DNA of 28,593 nt from an uncultured Ruminococcus sp. (GCA_902773155.1 CACYDK010000016.1:1-28593), one strand, 5' to 3'; positions 6,974 to 16,098 are shown, counted from the first letter of the stretch. Numbers and translations are program-made. The notes: generated from the letters alone by a model not told the origin.

Positions 6974-9900
6974 ATGAAAACAAAATTGATGCGACTTTCC
7001 AAATCAACTATAGCATATGTGCTGACAGTGATGATGATCATTTCGTTATTTTCTGCGATGCCGATCGTCTCCGAAGCTGCCACAACGATCAAACTGTATT
7101 ATCAGAAGAATATGGATCCGGGCAACTATTCTGCCAGCAACTCGGCAACTATGTCGGTATCTTCTAACAATTCCAACAGGTATTCTGTTGCTTTGAGTCT
7201 TGACGCCAGTTCCTCATACGGTTTTTATATAAAGTGGGACAATAATTATTATAAAGCCAATGCAAACGCTTCGACGGATGTTTCGGTGGAGTTGTATGAT
7301 TACGGTAGCACTAACTACGGTAATTCTAGCCACAGAGTTACATATACCTCCGGTTCGGCAGCGACTTATGTATTTACATTTGATACGTCCAATAATAAAG
7401 TCGTAGTCAGCCCGCAGACTACCTCCACCTGTAAGCTCGCGTGGGATGTTGCCACAGATCATGACGGCAACTGGAACCTTGATAATTATACTGAGTTTTC
7501 GCATTCGTCCGGCGGACAGTATAAATTGCAGCTTTACCTACAAAAAAGAAAATACTATATGTTTATTCAGATTGCGAACGCACAGTATTACAAGGGCACA
7601 TCAGAGCTTAAAACAGATACCCCCGCGAGCGTATACCACTACAATAATTCGAACTTCGGCGGAAGCGCGGATAAGCTCTACTTTACCCCCGGCTCGGGCG
7701 GATTATATGAATTCACGTGGAACCATAACGACAAAACGCTGTCCGTTCAAAAAGTCGCAATGCCGGATGGAGATTCATACAAAATCAGCGATGGTATCAC
7801 CAACAAATGGGACAGTAACGCCACCAATTCCATGAGCGGCTCCGGTACGACGCGAACCTTTACCTATTATCTAAAGAAAACCGATTCCGGAGATGTGTAT
7901 TTCCGTTTCTATAATACCACACAGTCAAAGATATTCGGCGCCGAAAGCAATAATACTGAGATAAGCACTTCGTTTACGAATACCGATTACAACAGAAATA
8001 ACAGCTTTTATATTGACAGAAGCGATTTGCCGCACGCTACCAAGTTCCATGAGGTTGTGGTGACCTATGACTTTGGCAGCACGGGTAATTACGGCGGCGT
8101 AAAATACACCGCCACGGCTAAGGACGATCTTACCGCCTCGCTTTCCGTGGACAACAGTTCTCCGAATGTTGACGAAACCAACCATACGATCACTTTCACC
8201 GGTACGGCGGGAAATCTTTTCGGCTCCAGCGCGAAATACGAGTATTATATGTCCTCGAACAACGGTACAAGCTATTCATTAATTTCCACCACCGCAAACG
8301 GAACAAGCACAGACTCCTCAAAAACATGGACGCCGAGCACGATCGGAACATATTTGTTCAAGGTCAAGATCACAGATACGACGGTCAACACATCGACAAA
8401 CGCAAAGTCGTCGCGATATGTGGAATCCGACCCGATCACCGTAAATGTAATCGACGGCTTAACCTATTCGATCGCAAAACAGTATCAGGTCAACGGCGGC
8501 ACGGTTCAGACCGAGTCCGTCAGCCCTATCGGCGTCAGCAGCAACAATAACACCGAAGTCTATTTTGATACATACAAGACAGTAAACAACGTCAGATACA
8601 AGCTCACCGGTTTTCAAAAGAGCAGCAATGTGACGATCGTAGAATCTAACCTGACAACAGGCAGAACGGTACTTGGAGCCTCTGGTGAATCAGGCGCCTA
8701 TATCAGAGCGCTTTATGCATCTGAGGCGGATTTCAGAATATTCTATGCAAATAAAGTCAATTATACCGATGCATGGTTGTGGAAGAGTGGAACCGGCGGC
8801 TTTAATAACTGTGACAGTGGTTTCCCCGGCGTTGCGTTAACCTCCGGCGCCGCCCAGCAGGTAACAGGCAGAGATGCCGATTATACGGGCAGCATTTACA
8901 GATGGGACGGAAACACTCAGGTCGAGTATTATTACTACAAGACGTACAACCTTGGCTATGACGGACTAATTTTCTCCAAGGGAAGCAACCAAAATCAGAC
9001 CACAGACATCGATATCAGCAGCTTTGCAACGGGAGATCAGCTAAAGTATTACACCGGCTCGGCGTGGGCGTCGATCCCTGCTGATATCTTTGCCGTAACG
9101 ATCAGCGCTACCGATACAACGCCGGCTTATATCAACTCCACCCTGACAGGCAGCGAAACAGGTACTAAGTCGGGAGATACAAACGGAATCGTAAAGGTCA
9201 ACAGCACCGGTGCAAATGTAACCTTCACGCCTCCGAGCGGATATGTAATTGATACTACAAATCCTGTTACCGTGTCGAGTAATGCGGCTACCGCGACGGT
9301 AGACGGAACAGCGACAACTTCTTCCGTTACGGTTACAGTAAAGGCGACCGGCAACGGCGCGACAGTGTCTCCGAATTTTGTCGAGATCGCCCGCACAATC
9401 CACGTACAGAGAAAAAAGACGACGGACGGCGGTACAATAACATACGATACTATTAGCACCACCTATACCGCAGGTAAAAAGTCGACCGTCGTTATTCCGA
9501 TTCCCGACGCTCCGACCGACTACAGCAAGTCAAAGTGGAGCAGTATGCCCTCAGGCGTTACCATGGTCGACGGCACACTTAATTCACAGACCTCGTCTAT
9601 CACCGTTAAAGCGGATAACGACGCGACTGTTACTTATGAGTATACCGAGACAAAATATAACGTTGCAGTCGGCGTCAATAATACCGACCGCGGTACAGTA
9701 AAGCGCGGCTTGAATACCATCACATCGACTACTCCCATCGGCAACCTGACCACTGTTGCGCTGACTGCCGAGAATAATACCGGTTATGAGTTCGATTACT
9801 GGTCAATCACTATCTCCGGAAAGACAGTCAAGGTCTATAATTCAGGCGACGATTCTAGCAATGTTCTTCAGGGAACGTTCACAAATTCGGTTGGTACCTC

Positions 9901-12900
9901 CGGTAAGCCGTCTCAGGCATATCTGTGTGCGCCCTACTCTACCCTGTACCTCAGAGCAAACGGCGTGGTAACGGTTACAGCGTACTTCAAGCCGGTTCAG
10001 TGTTCTATCGAAAAGAGCTTTTATAGCGATCAGTACACAACCGATTCGACAACTCCGACAAACGGAAACTGGCTCAATGTGACAGAGCTGAATACGGATG
10101 ACGGGATGCAGGGCGGCGAGTATCATGACCGGTTCAGACTGCACATATATTTAGCAAACGGTTATGATCTAGATTCGATCACCTTTAGCAGCGCGACGGG
10201 CTATGCAGAGCCGACTCAGGTAGGAGACCCATCCGTTACCGGAAACCACCTTATCTATACTTATCAGATTGAAAACGGAAACGTTGGTATCGTGGTTAAG
10301 CTAAAGGCTAAGGCAGTTTCATCCCCGACAGTCACGATTGAACAGCAGACCGGGGACAGAGCCTTCAGCAACAAGAGCATGAACGATAACGACACGGTGA
10401 ACGTGTTCTATAAGCAGCCGATCAAGGTTAAATCCTCAATGGACACCTATCCCGATGAAACGGCTCAATTTGCAATATCGTCCGCATCGTTTACAAGCGC
10501 TTCTTTTACAAAGGCGCAGCTCGATACAAACGGCCCCGTCAGCCTGATTCCGTCTCTCGACGGCAACGCGAATGATTCCGAGGGTTATGTTGATTATCCT
10601 ATCACAATGACCATAACAAACAATCCTCCCGGAGTAGATACAGCGGCGACCCTGACAAGAAACTATACCATCCGTGTGTATTATAACACCGCTCAGAAAA
10701 AATTCTTCAAGATGAAGAATCTGTACCTCAACACAATCCAAGAGGAAGAAACGGGCAACGCTTATTATGAAAACGCGCGAACCGATCTGACCGCATATAA
10801 TCAAGCGAGAAGTAGCGCAAACAGCGTATATGGTACGAGTAGCTGGACGGTATGGCCTGCATATAATGCGACGGCGGAATATGAAAACGGCATTTCAACC
10901 GCCTATACAAGCTTCTTCAACAGTTTTATTGCACTGCAGCAAAAGGCGAACACAACAACGGTTTATGTTCTGTCAAAGTACAATAATTCCGGACAAAATA
11001 AGGTTAGTATTCAGGGTGTAAAGATAAGCAACTCCCAGACGGACGTTGATGCGTACAATCACTTTAAGCAGTATCATTATTATCTTGCCGATGCGGATTA
11101 TTCCACTTACTGCAAGGGCGAGAACGTGACCGACGACCACCTGATGCGTTATGAAGGCAATGTCCGGGATAACACCAACAGCTCAACCTATTATCGTCTC
11201 TACAGCTTCACCTATGCGGGTCATGTAAAAGTGAAGGCATATTATACAGACGGAAGCTCGGCGGATACTTATACTGACGCAAGGAGAATTTCAGGTACAG
11301 TAGCGGGTCTTACTGAGTTTAAGGATTATTATATCAACGTGTATAATAAGAATATTGGTAACGGTGACGTGACTTCAGCCTCCGAGTATGAGGATCTGCA
11401 CTCCTACCAAACAGTTACCGGAAAGGTCAAGCTGGAAACGAATAATGATTCCTCTGCTGCAAAGAACAAGGATCAGATCAAGAGCCTACTGAATCTTACA
11501 GCGGGAAGCTCGCTGAGTAAGGCGGCGCCGAGCTCTACGATAGAGGATGTGCTGTTTAAGATCCAAAGAGAGCCCGACGCAGGAACCGGCGACGCCAATT
11601 GGATCGACCTTCTGGGATCATCGAACAACACCTGGACCCCGGCTCATAAGGGTAAGTATATCGTTAAATATCAGGTGCAATATAAATACGGCCACGATGA
11701 AATCTCGAGCGGCGGCGCTACTTTCACCACAAAAGTTCAGACCTATAATATCTTTGTTCTGGATCCGGAAGTAACCGTTATGGTTGATATGAACGACAAC
11801 AACGGCAACCCCTCGCTTAACTTCCGGTATACAGACAGCAATACGGTAAATAACTATCTATGTTCGATGGAGCTGGTGAGCGGCAGTGAATCCATATATG
11901 CCTATACGCTGGATCTTAAGAAGCTGAAGAGCGATTACAACATCTCATACAAAGACGACTCAACAGGCGTGCTTCAGGACATCAATATCAATGCCATTTC
12001 CATTGACGGAAAGTATTATACTCAGGACGGTTCGACAACGTCGCATACCCGTGCCGAGTATATCGCTAACACAACAAGCACAGAAGGGTACAGAGGCTTT
12101 ACCGTCAGCACCGACTCTTACTCGGGCGAAGTGTGGATCAAAGCTGACTCGACCAATATGAGAGCCCTGACGAAGATCTCAAATGCATCTATTACCAATA
12201 CCTTCCGTGCGTCCCTGACGAATGGAACAGTGTTGCCGACCGGAATCACCCGAATTGCCGGAACCGGTATCATCACCGACGAAACAGACGGCATCCACGA
12301 TGTTCAGTATGCAGCGTATGACGGAACCTATAAGTTTAGTTACAACGTTCGCGTTACGGCTGCTGAGGAAATTACCGATACTGTTGGCGAAAACACGATA
12401 ACCTACTATTTCGATCACTGGGCAAAGTGTCCGACGGACAATGTAGAGTTTTCAGGGGAGACAACGACCATCAGCAACATGAACAGCTTTGTTCATGAAC
12501 AGTCCGACCCCGAGATCAAATATGATTATAACATCAACTCGGCGCCCGAATATAACGATGGCAACGGTAGCACGACATATGTAGCGGTTTATAAGCAAGC
12601 GACATCCTCAAGCGCAGCTGAGCCCAGCGATGTTCGTGTGAAGATCACCTACAAGTTCAAGGACTTCGACACTTCCGACGGCGAATATGAATATGTTGAT
12701 TACGAAGATAAAAGAACTCCTGTATCCTACACCAAGGTAATCAGGATAAATGACAGTTACTCGACCGCAAATGATGCCGATTATATCGAAGATTTGTGCG
12801 AGAACAATCAGCCGCTCATCAAGAGCAAATACTTTGACTATGAGTATGACAGCGCGTCCATAACCAAGACAGAGCCTAGCAAGAGCATGCTCTATGCCGA

Positions 12901-13774
12901 GGCGACGATGAACGAATCGGAGCATGTTTACAGAATCAGCATTTGTGATAAGACAAATTATAACACTTTGCTGATTGACGATCCGTTTGAGGGGCGTTTC
13001 CAGCAGACGCTGACGCTTGACGCGAGTAAGCAGTATCTGGACGAGAACAATCTTCCGACAGATACTAATACCGGAACTTCTAACCCTTATTATCTGGCTC
13101 TATCAAGCGGACAAAAATACCAGTGGTGCACTAAAGTCGGCGGACATGAGGTCGTTCTGGCTGAAACAACGGGAGCGTACAATGTGCGCTATACTCAGGA
13201 TAATATGCGCTTGTACTGCAAGACCGATTCGGGCAGCGTCGGGGCATCGTCTGTCATATCATACAGCTACAGCGAGACGTACCGCGAAGATAATAACTCC
13301 ACCGACAGGGTAAGGCATAACTTCTATATTGTTGATTATCTTGACAGAGAGTCTAACTCGGGAACGACCCTTAAGGGTGCGGGCGCTATTTATGCAACCG
13401 CAGAGAACGACACCTATAATTACCAGAGTGCGAGGGATAACCTGAATACCAACGCTAACATTCAGGCGTTTATTGAGGGCGTGCTCGACGGTAGCTATGA
13501 TGAGAACTTCAAGGCTCAGACGATCAACAACATTGGCTTCCGTTATATCGCAGCGAGCTCGCAGGAAGGCAAGGATAAATTGAGATATTCGGATGAGCTG
13601 AAGGGCTATCACTATGTCTTCGGCGCTCAAATGAACAATCTCCCGGCATATCAGGGGCAGGAGCTGAGGGTATTCTCCTTCTTTGTGACGCAGACGGGCA
13701 ACACCGTCAGTGTCATCGTTTCCCCGTACTATGCAAAGGTTGAGCGCTATTATAATCCGCAACGGCAGGAGTAG
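6974..13774 (+). CDS. Giant secreted multidomain surface protein, starch-binding-like modules (2266 aa)
   Basis: ATG 6974 follows GGAGG at 6960-6964. A standard Sec signal peptide (1-35, cleavage after SEA) shows it is not a SipW-type precursor. Residues about 36-395 appear to be three beta-modules of 110-130 residues ending in strands such as YVFTFDTSNNKVVV and YEFTWNHNDKTLSV, reminiscent of X25/SusE-type starch-binding folds. An Ig-like region follows (about 395-495). Residues about 585-685 look CBM26-like: RIFYANK, FPGVAL, LIFSKGSNQNQTTDI. Further beta regions lead to an InlB-like B-repeat (about 895-1008; GYEFDYW, VTAYFKP). A helical FIVAR-like segment (about 1246-1326) and more beta modules reach the C-terminus, which has no LPXTG, dockerin or membrane anchor. 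Inferred role: extracellular glycan-binding or scaffold protein; no catalytic domain was recognised. Confidence 0.7.
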   Translation: MKTKLMRLSKSTIAYVLTVMMIISLFSAMPIVSEAATTIKLYYQKNMDPGNYSASNSATMSVSSNNSNRYSVALSLDASSSYGFYIKWDNNYYKANANASTDVSVELYDYGSTNYGNSSHRVTYTSGSAATYVFTFDTSNNKVVVSPQTTSTCKLAWDVATDHDGNWNLDNYTEFSHSSGGQYKLQLYLQKRKYYMFIQIANAQYYKGTSELKTDTPASVYHYNNSNFGGSADKLYFTPGSGGLYEFTWNHNDKTLSVQKVAMPDGDSYKISDGITNKWDSNATNSMSGSGTTRTFTYYLKKTDSGDVYFRFYNTTQSKIFGAESNNTEISTSFTNTDYNRNNSFYIDRSDLPHATKFHEVVVTYDFGSTGNYGGVKYTATAKDDLTASLSVDNSSPNVDETNHTITFTGTAGNLFGSSAKYEYYMSSNNGTSYSLISTTANGTSTDSSKTWTPSTIGTYLFKVKITDTTVNTSTNAKSSRYVESDPITVNVIDGLTYSIAKQYQVNGGTVQTESVSPIGVSSNNNTEVYFDTYKTVNNVRYKLTGFQKSSNVTIVESNLTTGRTVLGASGESGAYIRALYASEADFRIFYANKVNYTDAWLWKSGTGGFNNCDSGFPGVALTSGAAQQVTGRDADYTGSIYRWDGNTQVEYYYYKTYNLGYDGLIFSKGSNQNQTTDIDISSFATGDQLKYYTGSAWASIPADIFAVTISATDTTPAYINSTLTGSETGTKSGDTNGIVKVNSTGANVTFTPPSGYVIDTTNPVTVSSNAATATVDGTATTSSVTVTVKATGNGATVSPNFVEIARTIHVQRKKTTDGGTITYDTISTTYTAGKKSTVVIPIPDAPTDYSKSKWSSMPSGVTMVDGTLNSQTSSITVKADNDATVTYEYTETKYNVAVGVNNTDRGTVKRGLNTITSTTPIGNLTTVALTAENNTGYEFDYWSITISGKTVKVYNSGDDSSNVLQGTFTNSVGTSGKPSQAYLCAPYSTLYLRANGVVTVTAYFKPVQCSIEKSFYSDQYTTDSTTPTNGNWLNVTELNTDDGMQGGEYHDRFRLHIYLANGYDLDSITFSSATGYAEPTQVGDPSVTGNHLIYTYQIENGNVGIVVKLKAKAVSSPTVTIEQQTGDRAFSNKSMNDNDTVNVFYKQPIKVKSSMDTYPDETAQFAISSASFTSASFTKAQLDTNGPVSLIPSLDGNANDSEGYVDYPITMTITNNPPGVDTAATLTRNYTIRVYYNTAQKKFFKMKNLYLNTIQEEETGNAYYENARTDLTAYNQARSSANSVYGTSSWTVWPAYNATAEYENGISTAYTSFFNSFIALQQKANTTTVYVLSKYNNSGQNKVSIQGVKISNSQTDVDAYNHFKQYHYYLADADYSTYCKGENVTDDHLMRYEGNVRDNTNSSTYYRLYSFTYAGHVKVKAYYTDGSSADTYTDARRISGTVAGLTEFKDYYINVYNKNIGNGDVTSASEYEDLHSYQTVTGKVKLETNNDSSAAKNKDQIKSLLNLTAGSSLSKAAPSSTIEDVLFKIQREPDAGTGDANWIDLLGSSNNTWTPAHKGKYIVKYQVQYKYGHDEISSGGATFTTKVQTYNIFVLDPEVTVMVDMNDNNGNPSLNFRYTDSNTVNNYLCSMELVSGSESIYAYTLDLKKLKSDYNISYKDDSTGVLQDININAISIDGKYYTQDGSTTSHTRAEYIANTTSTEGYRGFTVSTDSYSGEVWIKADSTNMRALTKISNASITNTFRASLTNGTVLPTGITRIAGTGIITDETDGIHDVQYAAYDGTYKFSYNVRVTAAEEITDTVGENTITYYFDHWAKCPTDNVEFSGETTTISNMNSFVHEQSDPEIKYDYNINSAPEYNDGNGSTTYVAVYKQATSSSAAEPSDVRVKITYKFKDFDTSDGEYEYVDYEDKRTPVSYTKVIRINDSYSTANDADYIEDLCENNQPLIKSKYFDYEYDSASITKTEPSKSMLYAEATMNESEHVYRISICDKTNYNTLLIDDPFEGRFQQTLTLDASKQYLDENNLPTDTNTGTSNPYYLALSSGQKYQWCTKVGGHEVVLAETTGAYNVRYTQDNMRLYCKTDSGSVGASSVISYSYSETYREDNNSTDRVRHNFYIVDYLDRESNSGTTLKGAGAIYATAENDTYNYQSARDNLNTNANIQAFIEGVLDGSYDENFKAQTINNIGFRYIAASSQEGKDKLRYSDELKGYHYVFGAQMNNLPAYQGQELRVFSFFVTQTGNTVSVIVSPYYAKVERYYNPQRQE

Positions 13775-13779
13775 ATCAA

Positions 13780-14178
13780 ATGAAAAGAGTATTGTGTATT
13801 TTGTTGGCGCTTGCGGCAGCTTTCAGCGTAATCGCGGCAGGCTGTACGGGGAATTATGACAAGGCTCCCGACAAATTTGAAAAAATTCGCTGGGAAGCGA
13901 ACGACTATAGCTTCCATTTTACTCCTGATAATGACTGCAAAGGAAAAATCATCCTGAATGATAAAACCTATAATATAAAAGCGGTCGTGGAGGGCTCTCA
14001 CCTCAGAGTTATGGATGTTGACAACAAGGATGCCGAGTTGTTTGTAGCCGACTGGATGTTTGAGGACGGCGAAAAAAGGCTTTTTGTATACAACATTTTT
14101 TATAACACCGAGGACTATAAGGAGCTCGAGGGTTGCTATACCGAATTTTTCACCTTGAAGCAGGGAAAAGTAAAATAA
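13780..14178 (+). CDS. Small lipoprotein of unknown function (132 aa)
   Basis: An N-terminal hydrophobic segment ends in an IAAGC lipobox (Cys around 21), so the protein should be lipidated and held on the outer face of the membrane. The remaining 110 residues are beta-rich, with aromatic and acidic residues (for example WEANDYSFHF). I do not recognise a named family. The gene starts 5 nt after the giant gene's stop, and its AGGAG (13767-13771) lies inside the giant coding sequence, so translation is probably coupled. Co-expression suggests a role in retaining or folding the giant protein at the surface, but nothing in the sequence proves it. Confidence 0.75.
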   Translation: MKRVLCILLALAAAFSVIAAGCTGNYDKAPDKFEKIRWEANDYSFHFTPDNDCKGKIILNDKTYNIKAVVEGSHLRVMDVDNKDAELFVADWMFEDGEKRLFVYNIFYNTEDYKELEGCYTEFFTLKQGKVK

Positions 14179-14183
14179 TCAAA

Positions 14184-14214
14184 CCGAGAGGCTGACTTGT
14201 GCAGCCTCTTGCGG
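14184..14214 (+). other. Intergenic hairpin without U-tract
   Basis: A 9-bp stem (14186-14194 with 14202-14210, ending in a G-U pair) can be lengthened by CCG/CGG with a bulge. It is not followed by T residues, so it is more likely an RNA-processing or partial attenuation element than a full terminator. It separates the lipoprotein gene from the LRR-dockerin gene. Confidence 0.45.
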
Positions 14215-14251
14215 TTAAGTGAAGAAAGATGATCACCAACCGAAACAGTAT

Positions 14252-14258
14252 GAGGAGG
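14252..14258 (+). promoter_or_regulatory. Shine-Dalgarno deciding the start at 14265
   Basis: GAGGAGG lies 6 nt before ATG 14265. The in-frame ATG at 14229 has only a purine run directly against it, so the downstream start is preferred; it also gives a cleaner signal peptide. Confidence 0.8.
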
Positions 14259-14264
14259 ATCCGT

Positions 14265-15374
14265 ATGTGCCTTAGAAAGAGAATAGTGGTTGCAGCGCTG
14301 TGCGTTATTTTGACGGTCGCTGCCGCCTTGCAGGCTTGTCCCGTATCGGCTCTCAACTTTGTCACATCGGGGGACTATAAATTTGTTATCAACGACGACA
14401 ACTCCCTGTATATTTATTCGTACAGCGGGAGCGACGCGAGTATTTCTCTGCCTCTGACGGTAAAAAACCGCGTGGTAAAGGGGATTTATGCCAATGCGTT
14501 CAGAAACTCGAAGATTAAATCCGTCACGATTCCGGATTCCTATAGCTATATAGGTGACTTTGCGTTTTATAAAAGCGTCAATCTGACAGCGGTAGCGCTG
14601 CCTTCTAACCTTGAGAGCCTAGGCGAATCGGCGTTTGGGTCGTGCTCTTCACTGAGAGAGATCGATTTAAGCGCAGCATTGGGAATCAGCGCCCTGCCTC
14701 AGGGAGTGTTCTCCAAGAATACTTCGCTGGTTTCCGTAGCGATCCCCGACCATATCACCTCTGTCGGCGATAGTGCATTTTCAGGTTGTACGGCGCTTTC
14801 GGACATCGGTTGGGGCTCGGCGTTAACTGCCGTAGGCAGCAGGGCGTTTGAGGGCTGTACCTCTCTCGAGGAGGTTGTGTTCCCCAACGGACTAAAATCC
14901 GTCGGCGACTATGCCTTTTCCAACGACACAGCTCTTTGGAATGTGGTGATCCCACCGTCTGTAACTGCTTTAGGTGAGGGTTGTTTTATGAACGATACCG
15001 ATCTTGAGGAATTGTTCCTGTCTTATACCGTCGCTTCTATCGGTGCTGACTGTTTTGCGCCCATGTCGTATACCGGCGATATAACGGTTACTTGCTATGA
15101 GAACACCAATGCGGCACGATATTGTTATAATAATCAGGTAAAAAACCTCACGCTTTTGTCGCATAAGACGGGCGATGCCAACCTCAGCGGTGAGGTGGAT
15201 GTCATGGATGTTACCGCGATCCAGAAGGATAATGTCGGCAAAGTGCCGATAACCGACGAACGGGCAAGGTTGCTCGCCGACGTCAACGGCGACGGAAACG
15301 TTACAGTTCGTGATGCGACCCTGATTCAGATGTACGTCGCCAAAATTATTACATCCTTTGAAAGCTTGAAATAA
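14265..15374 (+). CDS. BspA-type leucine-rich-repeat protein with type I dockerin (369 aa)
   Basis: The signal peptide (about 1-30) has a basic start and a probable cleavage after VSA. About eight LRR_5/BspA repeats of 23-25 residues follow (about 80-280), each with a pattern such as VAIPDHITSVGDSAFSGC. The C-terminus (about 302-365) is a dockerin with two calcium loops, DANLSGEVDVMD (from residue 304) and DVNGDGNVTVRD (from residue 339). Dockerins bind cohesins on scaffoldins in cellulosomes and amylosomes; BspA-type LRRs mediate adhesion or protein binding. The protein is therefore probably secreted and docked onto a cohesin-bearing scaffold. No cohesin was recognised in this window. A LQAC string in the signal peptide is a poor lipobox and is not favoured. 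It is the third gene after the leader at 6814. Confidence 0.88.
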   Translation: MCLRKRIVVAALCVILTVAAALQACPVSALNFVTSGDYKFVINDDNSLYIYSYSGSDASISLPLTVKNRVVKGIYANAFRNSKIKSVTIPDSYSYIGDFAFYKSVNLTAVALPSNLESLGESAFGSCSSLREIDLSAALGISALPQGVFSKNTSLVSVAIPDHITSVGDSAFSGCTALSDIGWGSALTAVGSRAFEGCTSLEEVVFPNGLKSVGDYAFSNDTALWNVVIPPSVTALGEGCFMNDTDLEELFLSYTVASIGADCFAPMSYTGDITVTCYENTNAARYCYNNQVKNLTLLSHKTGDANLSGEVDVMDVTAIQKDNVGKVPITDERARLLADVNGDGNVTVRDATLIQMYVAKIITSFESLK

Positions 15375-15390
15375 TGAATTAAGAAAGAAT

Positions 15391-15458
15391 GCACCTGCGT
15401 TATGGGGTTCTGCTATTTCCTCTAACGGAAACCCTAACATGCAGGTGCGTTATTATTT
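15391..15458 (+). terminator. Long interrupted hairpin after the LRR-dockerin gene, probable terminator
   Basis: Outer arms GCACCTGC (15391-15398) and GCAGGTGC (15441-15448) are perfect complements. Inside them GTTA/TAAC and GGGTT/AACCC also pair, with a roughly 20-nt apical loop. The following tract is T-rich but interrupted (GTTATTATTT). Probably the 3' end of the operon starting at the giant gene. Confidence 0.6.
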
Positions 15459-15480
15459 GGCAGGGAATTACGATAAATAG
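15455..15480 (+). repeat. 26-nt degenerate direct repeat, copy 2
   Basis: Matches 6606-6631 at 21 of 26 positions in the same orientation, again directly after a hairpin. The two copies bracket the giant/lipoprotein/LRR-dockerin block. Confidence 0.55.
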
Positions 15481-15548
15481 TTAATTCAGTTTATACTGTT
15501 CGAGGCGGAAAACTGCCTAGGGAAAAAATACATTTGGGAGCATAGCTT

Positions 15549-15827
15549 ATGATACGGGATAAGATCAAAAGAATAACCGACGAAGCGCGCCGGGACGGGG
15601 ATTTTCGCGGCCGTCTGCTCGGGACGCGCGGCGCGGCAGATCCTGTTAGCGCGTTTTGCGAGGTTTGCCGTGAGCGCGGGATCGACATAACGGCGGGCGA
15701 GCTTTTCGCTTACGGGATGGATATGAACGACTCAAAGCTTCGCGCTACCAACGGCGGCGGAAGCTTCGAGATCGACGGCTGGGACGATGTCCGCGAGAAT
15801 ATTCTCGACGAGCTCGCGCGGCTTTAG
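15549..15827 (+). CDS. Small protein, weakly Nif11-like (92 aa)
   Basis: GGGAG at 15536-15540 supports ATG 15549. The protein has a charged helical start, then DPVSAFCEVCRERG and ITAGELFAYG, then NGGG (residues about 68-71) and a helical acidic end. The helix plus ITAGELF arrangement and the glycine cluster vaguely recall Nif11-type leader peptides, but no maturation enzyme or transporter lies nearby and the resemblance is weak. It has no signal peptide and is presumably cytoplasmic. Its stop codon overlaps the stop of the convergent gene. Function unknown. Confidence 0.6.
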   Translation: MIRDKIKRITDEARRDGDFRGRLLGTRGAADPVSAFCEVCRERGIDITAGELFAYGMDMNDSKLRATNGGGSFEIDGWDDVRENILDELARL

Positions 15828-16018
15828 TTCAGCATATCCTGCTCCGGCGACTCGGGGATGATTCTCTCGTCCGGGAAAAAGCTATTGATGCTCTCCTCGT
15901 TTTCGAGCTCCTCGTCCGATTCGGGAGCGGACGGGATCAGCCCGGTAAACTCCGTGCCCGAGATCACGCCCGGCTCGCCGGACGGATAGGGAAAAGAATC
16001 CTCAAAAAAATTTGTCAT
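15824..16018 (-). CDS. Small acidic protein of unknown function (64 aa)
   Basis: On the minus strand an excellent GAGGTGAT ribosome binding site precedes ATG 16018, the main reason to accept this short gene. The product is rich in Glu, Pro and Ser with a few Phe (NFFEDSF near the start, INSFFPDE later) and is probably disordered. There is no signal peptide or membrane segment. It converges on the 92-residue gene with the two stop codons overlapping by two bases. It shares its upstream region with the metallophosphoesterase gene, where a weak reverse promoter could lie. No family recognised. Confidence 0.6.
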   Translation of the reverse strand: MTNFFEDSFPYPSGEPGVISGTEFTGLIPSAPESDEELENEESINSFFPDERIIPESPEQDMLN

Positions 16019-16039
16019 AAAATCACCTCGCTTTTAGTA

Positions 16040-16069
16040 TTGTTAAAAACACCATAAATATGCTACAAT
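16040..16069 (+). promoter_or_regulatory. Sigma-A promoter for the metallophosphoesterase gene
   Basis: TTGTTA (16040-16045), an 18-bp spacer and TACAAT (16064-16069), with an extended TG at 16061-16062. Initiation would fall near 16076, ruling out a start codon at 16060. Confidence 0.8.
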
Positions 16070-16098
16070 GGGTGTGCGGACTTTCCGCGTACAGAAAA

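Noticed and set aside
14310..14345. Lipobox (LQAC) in the LRR-dockerin protein
   Set aside because: Gln at the position before Ala is atypical, and a normal signal peptidase site after VSA follows; a dockerin protein is more likely to be secreted.
15391..15480. CRISPR-like or IS-end interpretation of the palindrome and nearby repeat
   Set aside because: Only one palindrome, no regularly spaced repeats and no transposase; a terminator plus a degenerate repeat explains it.
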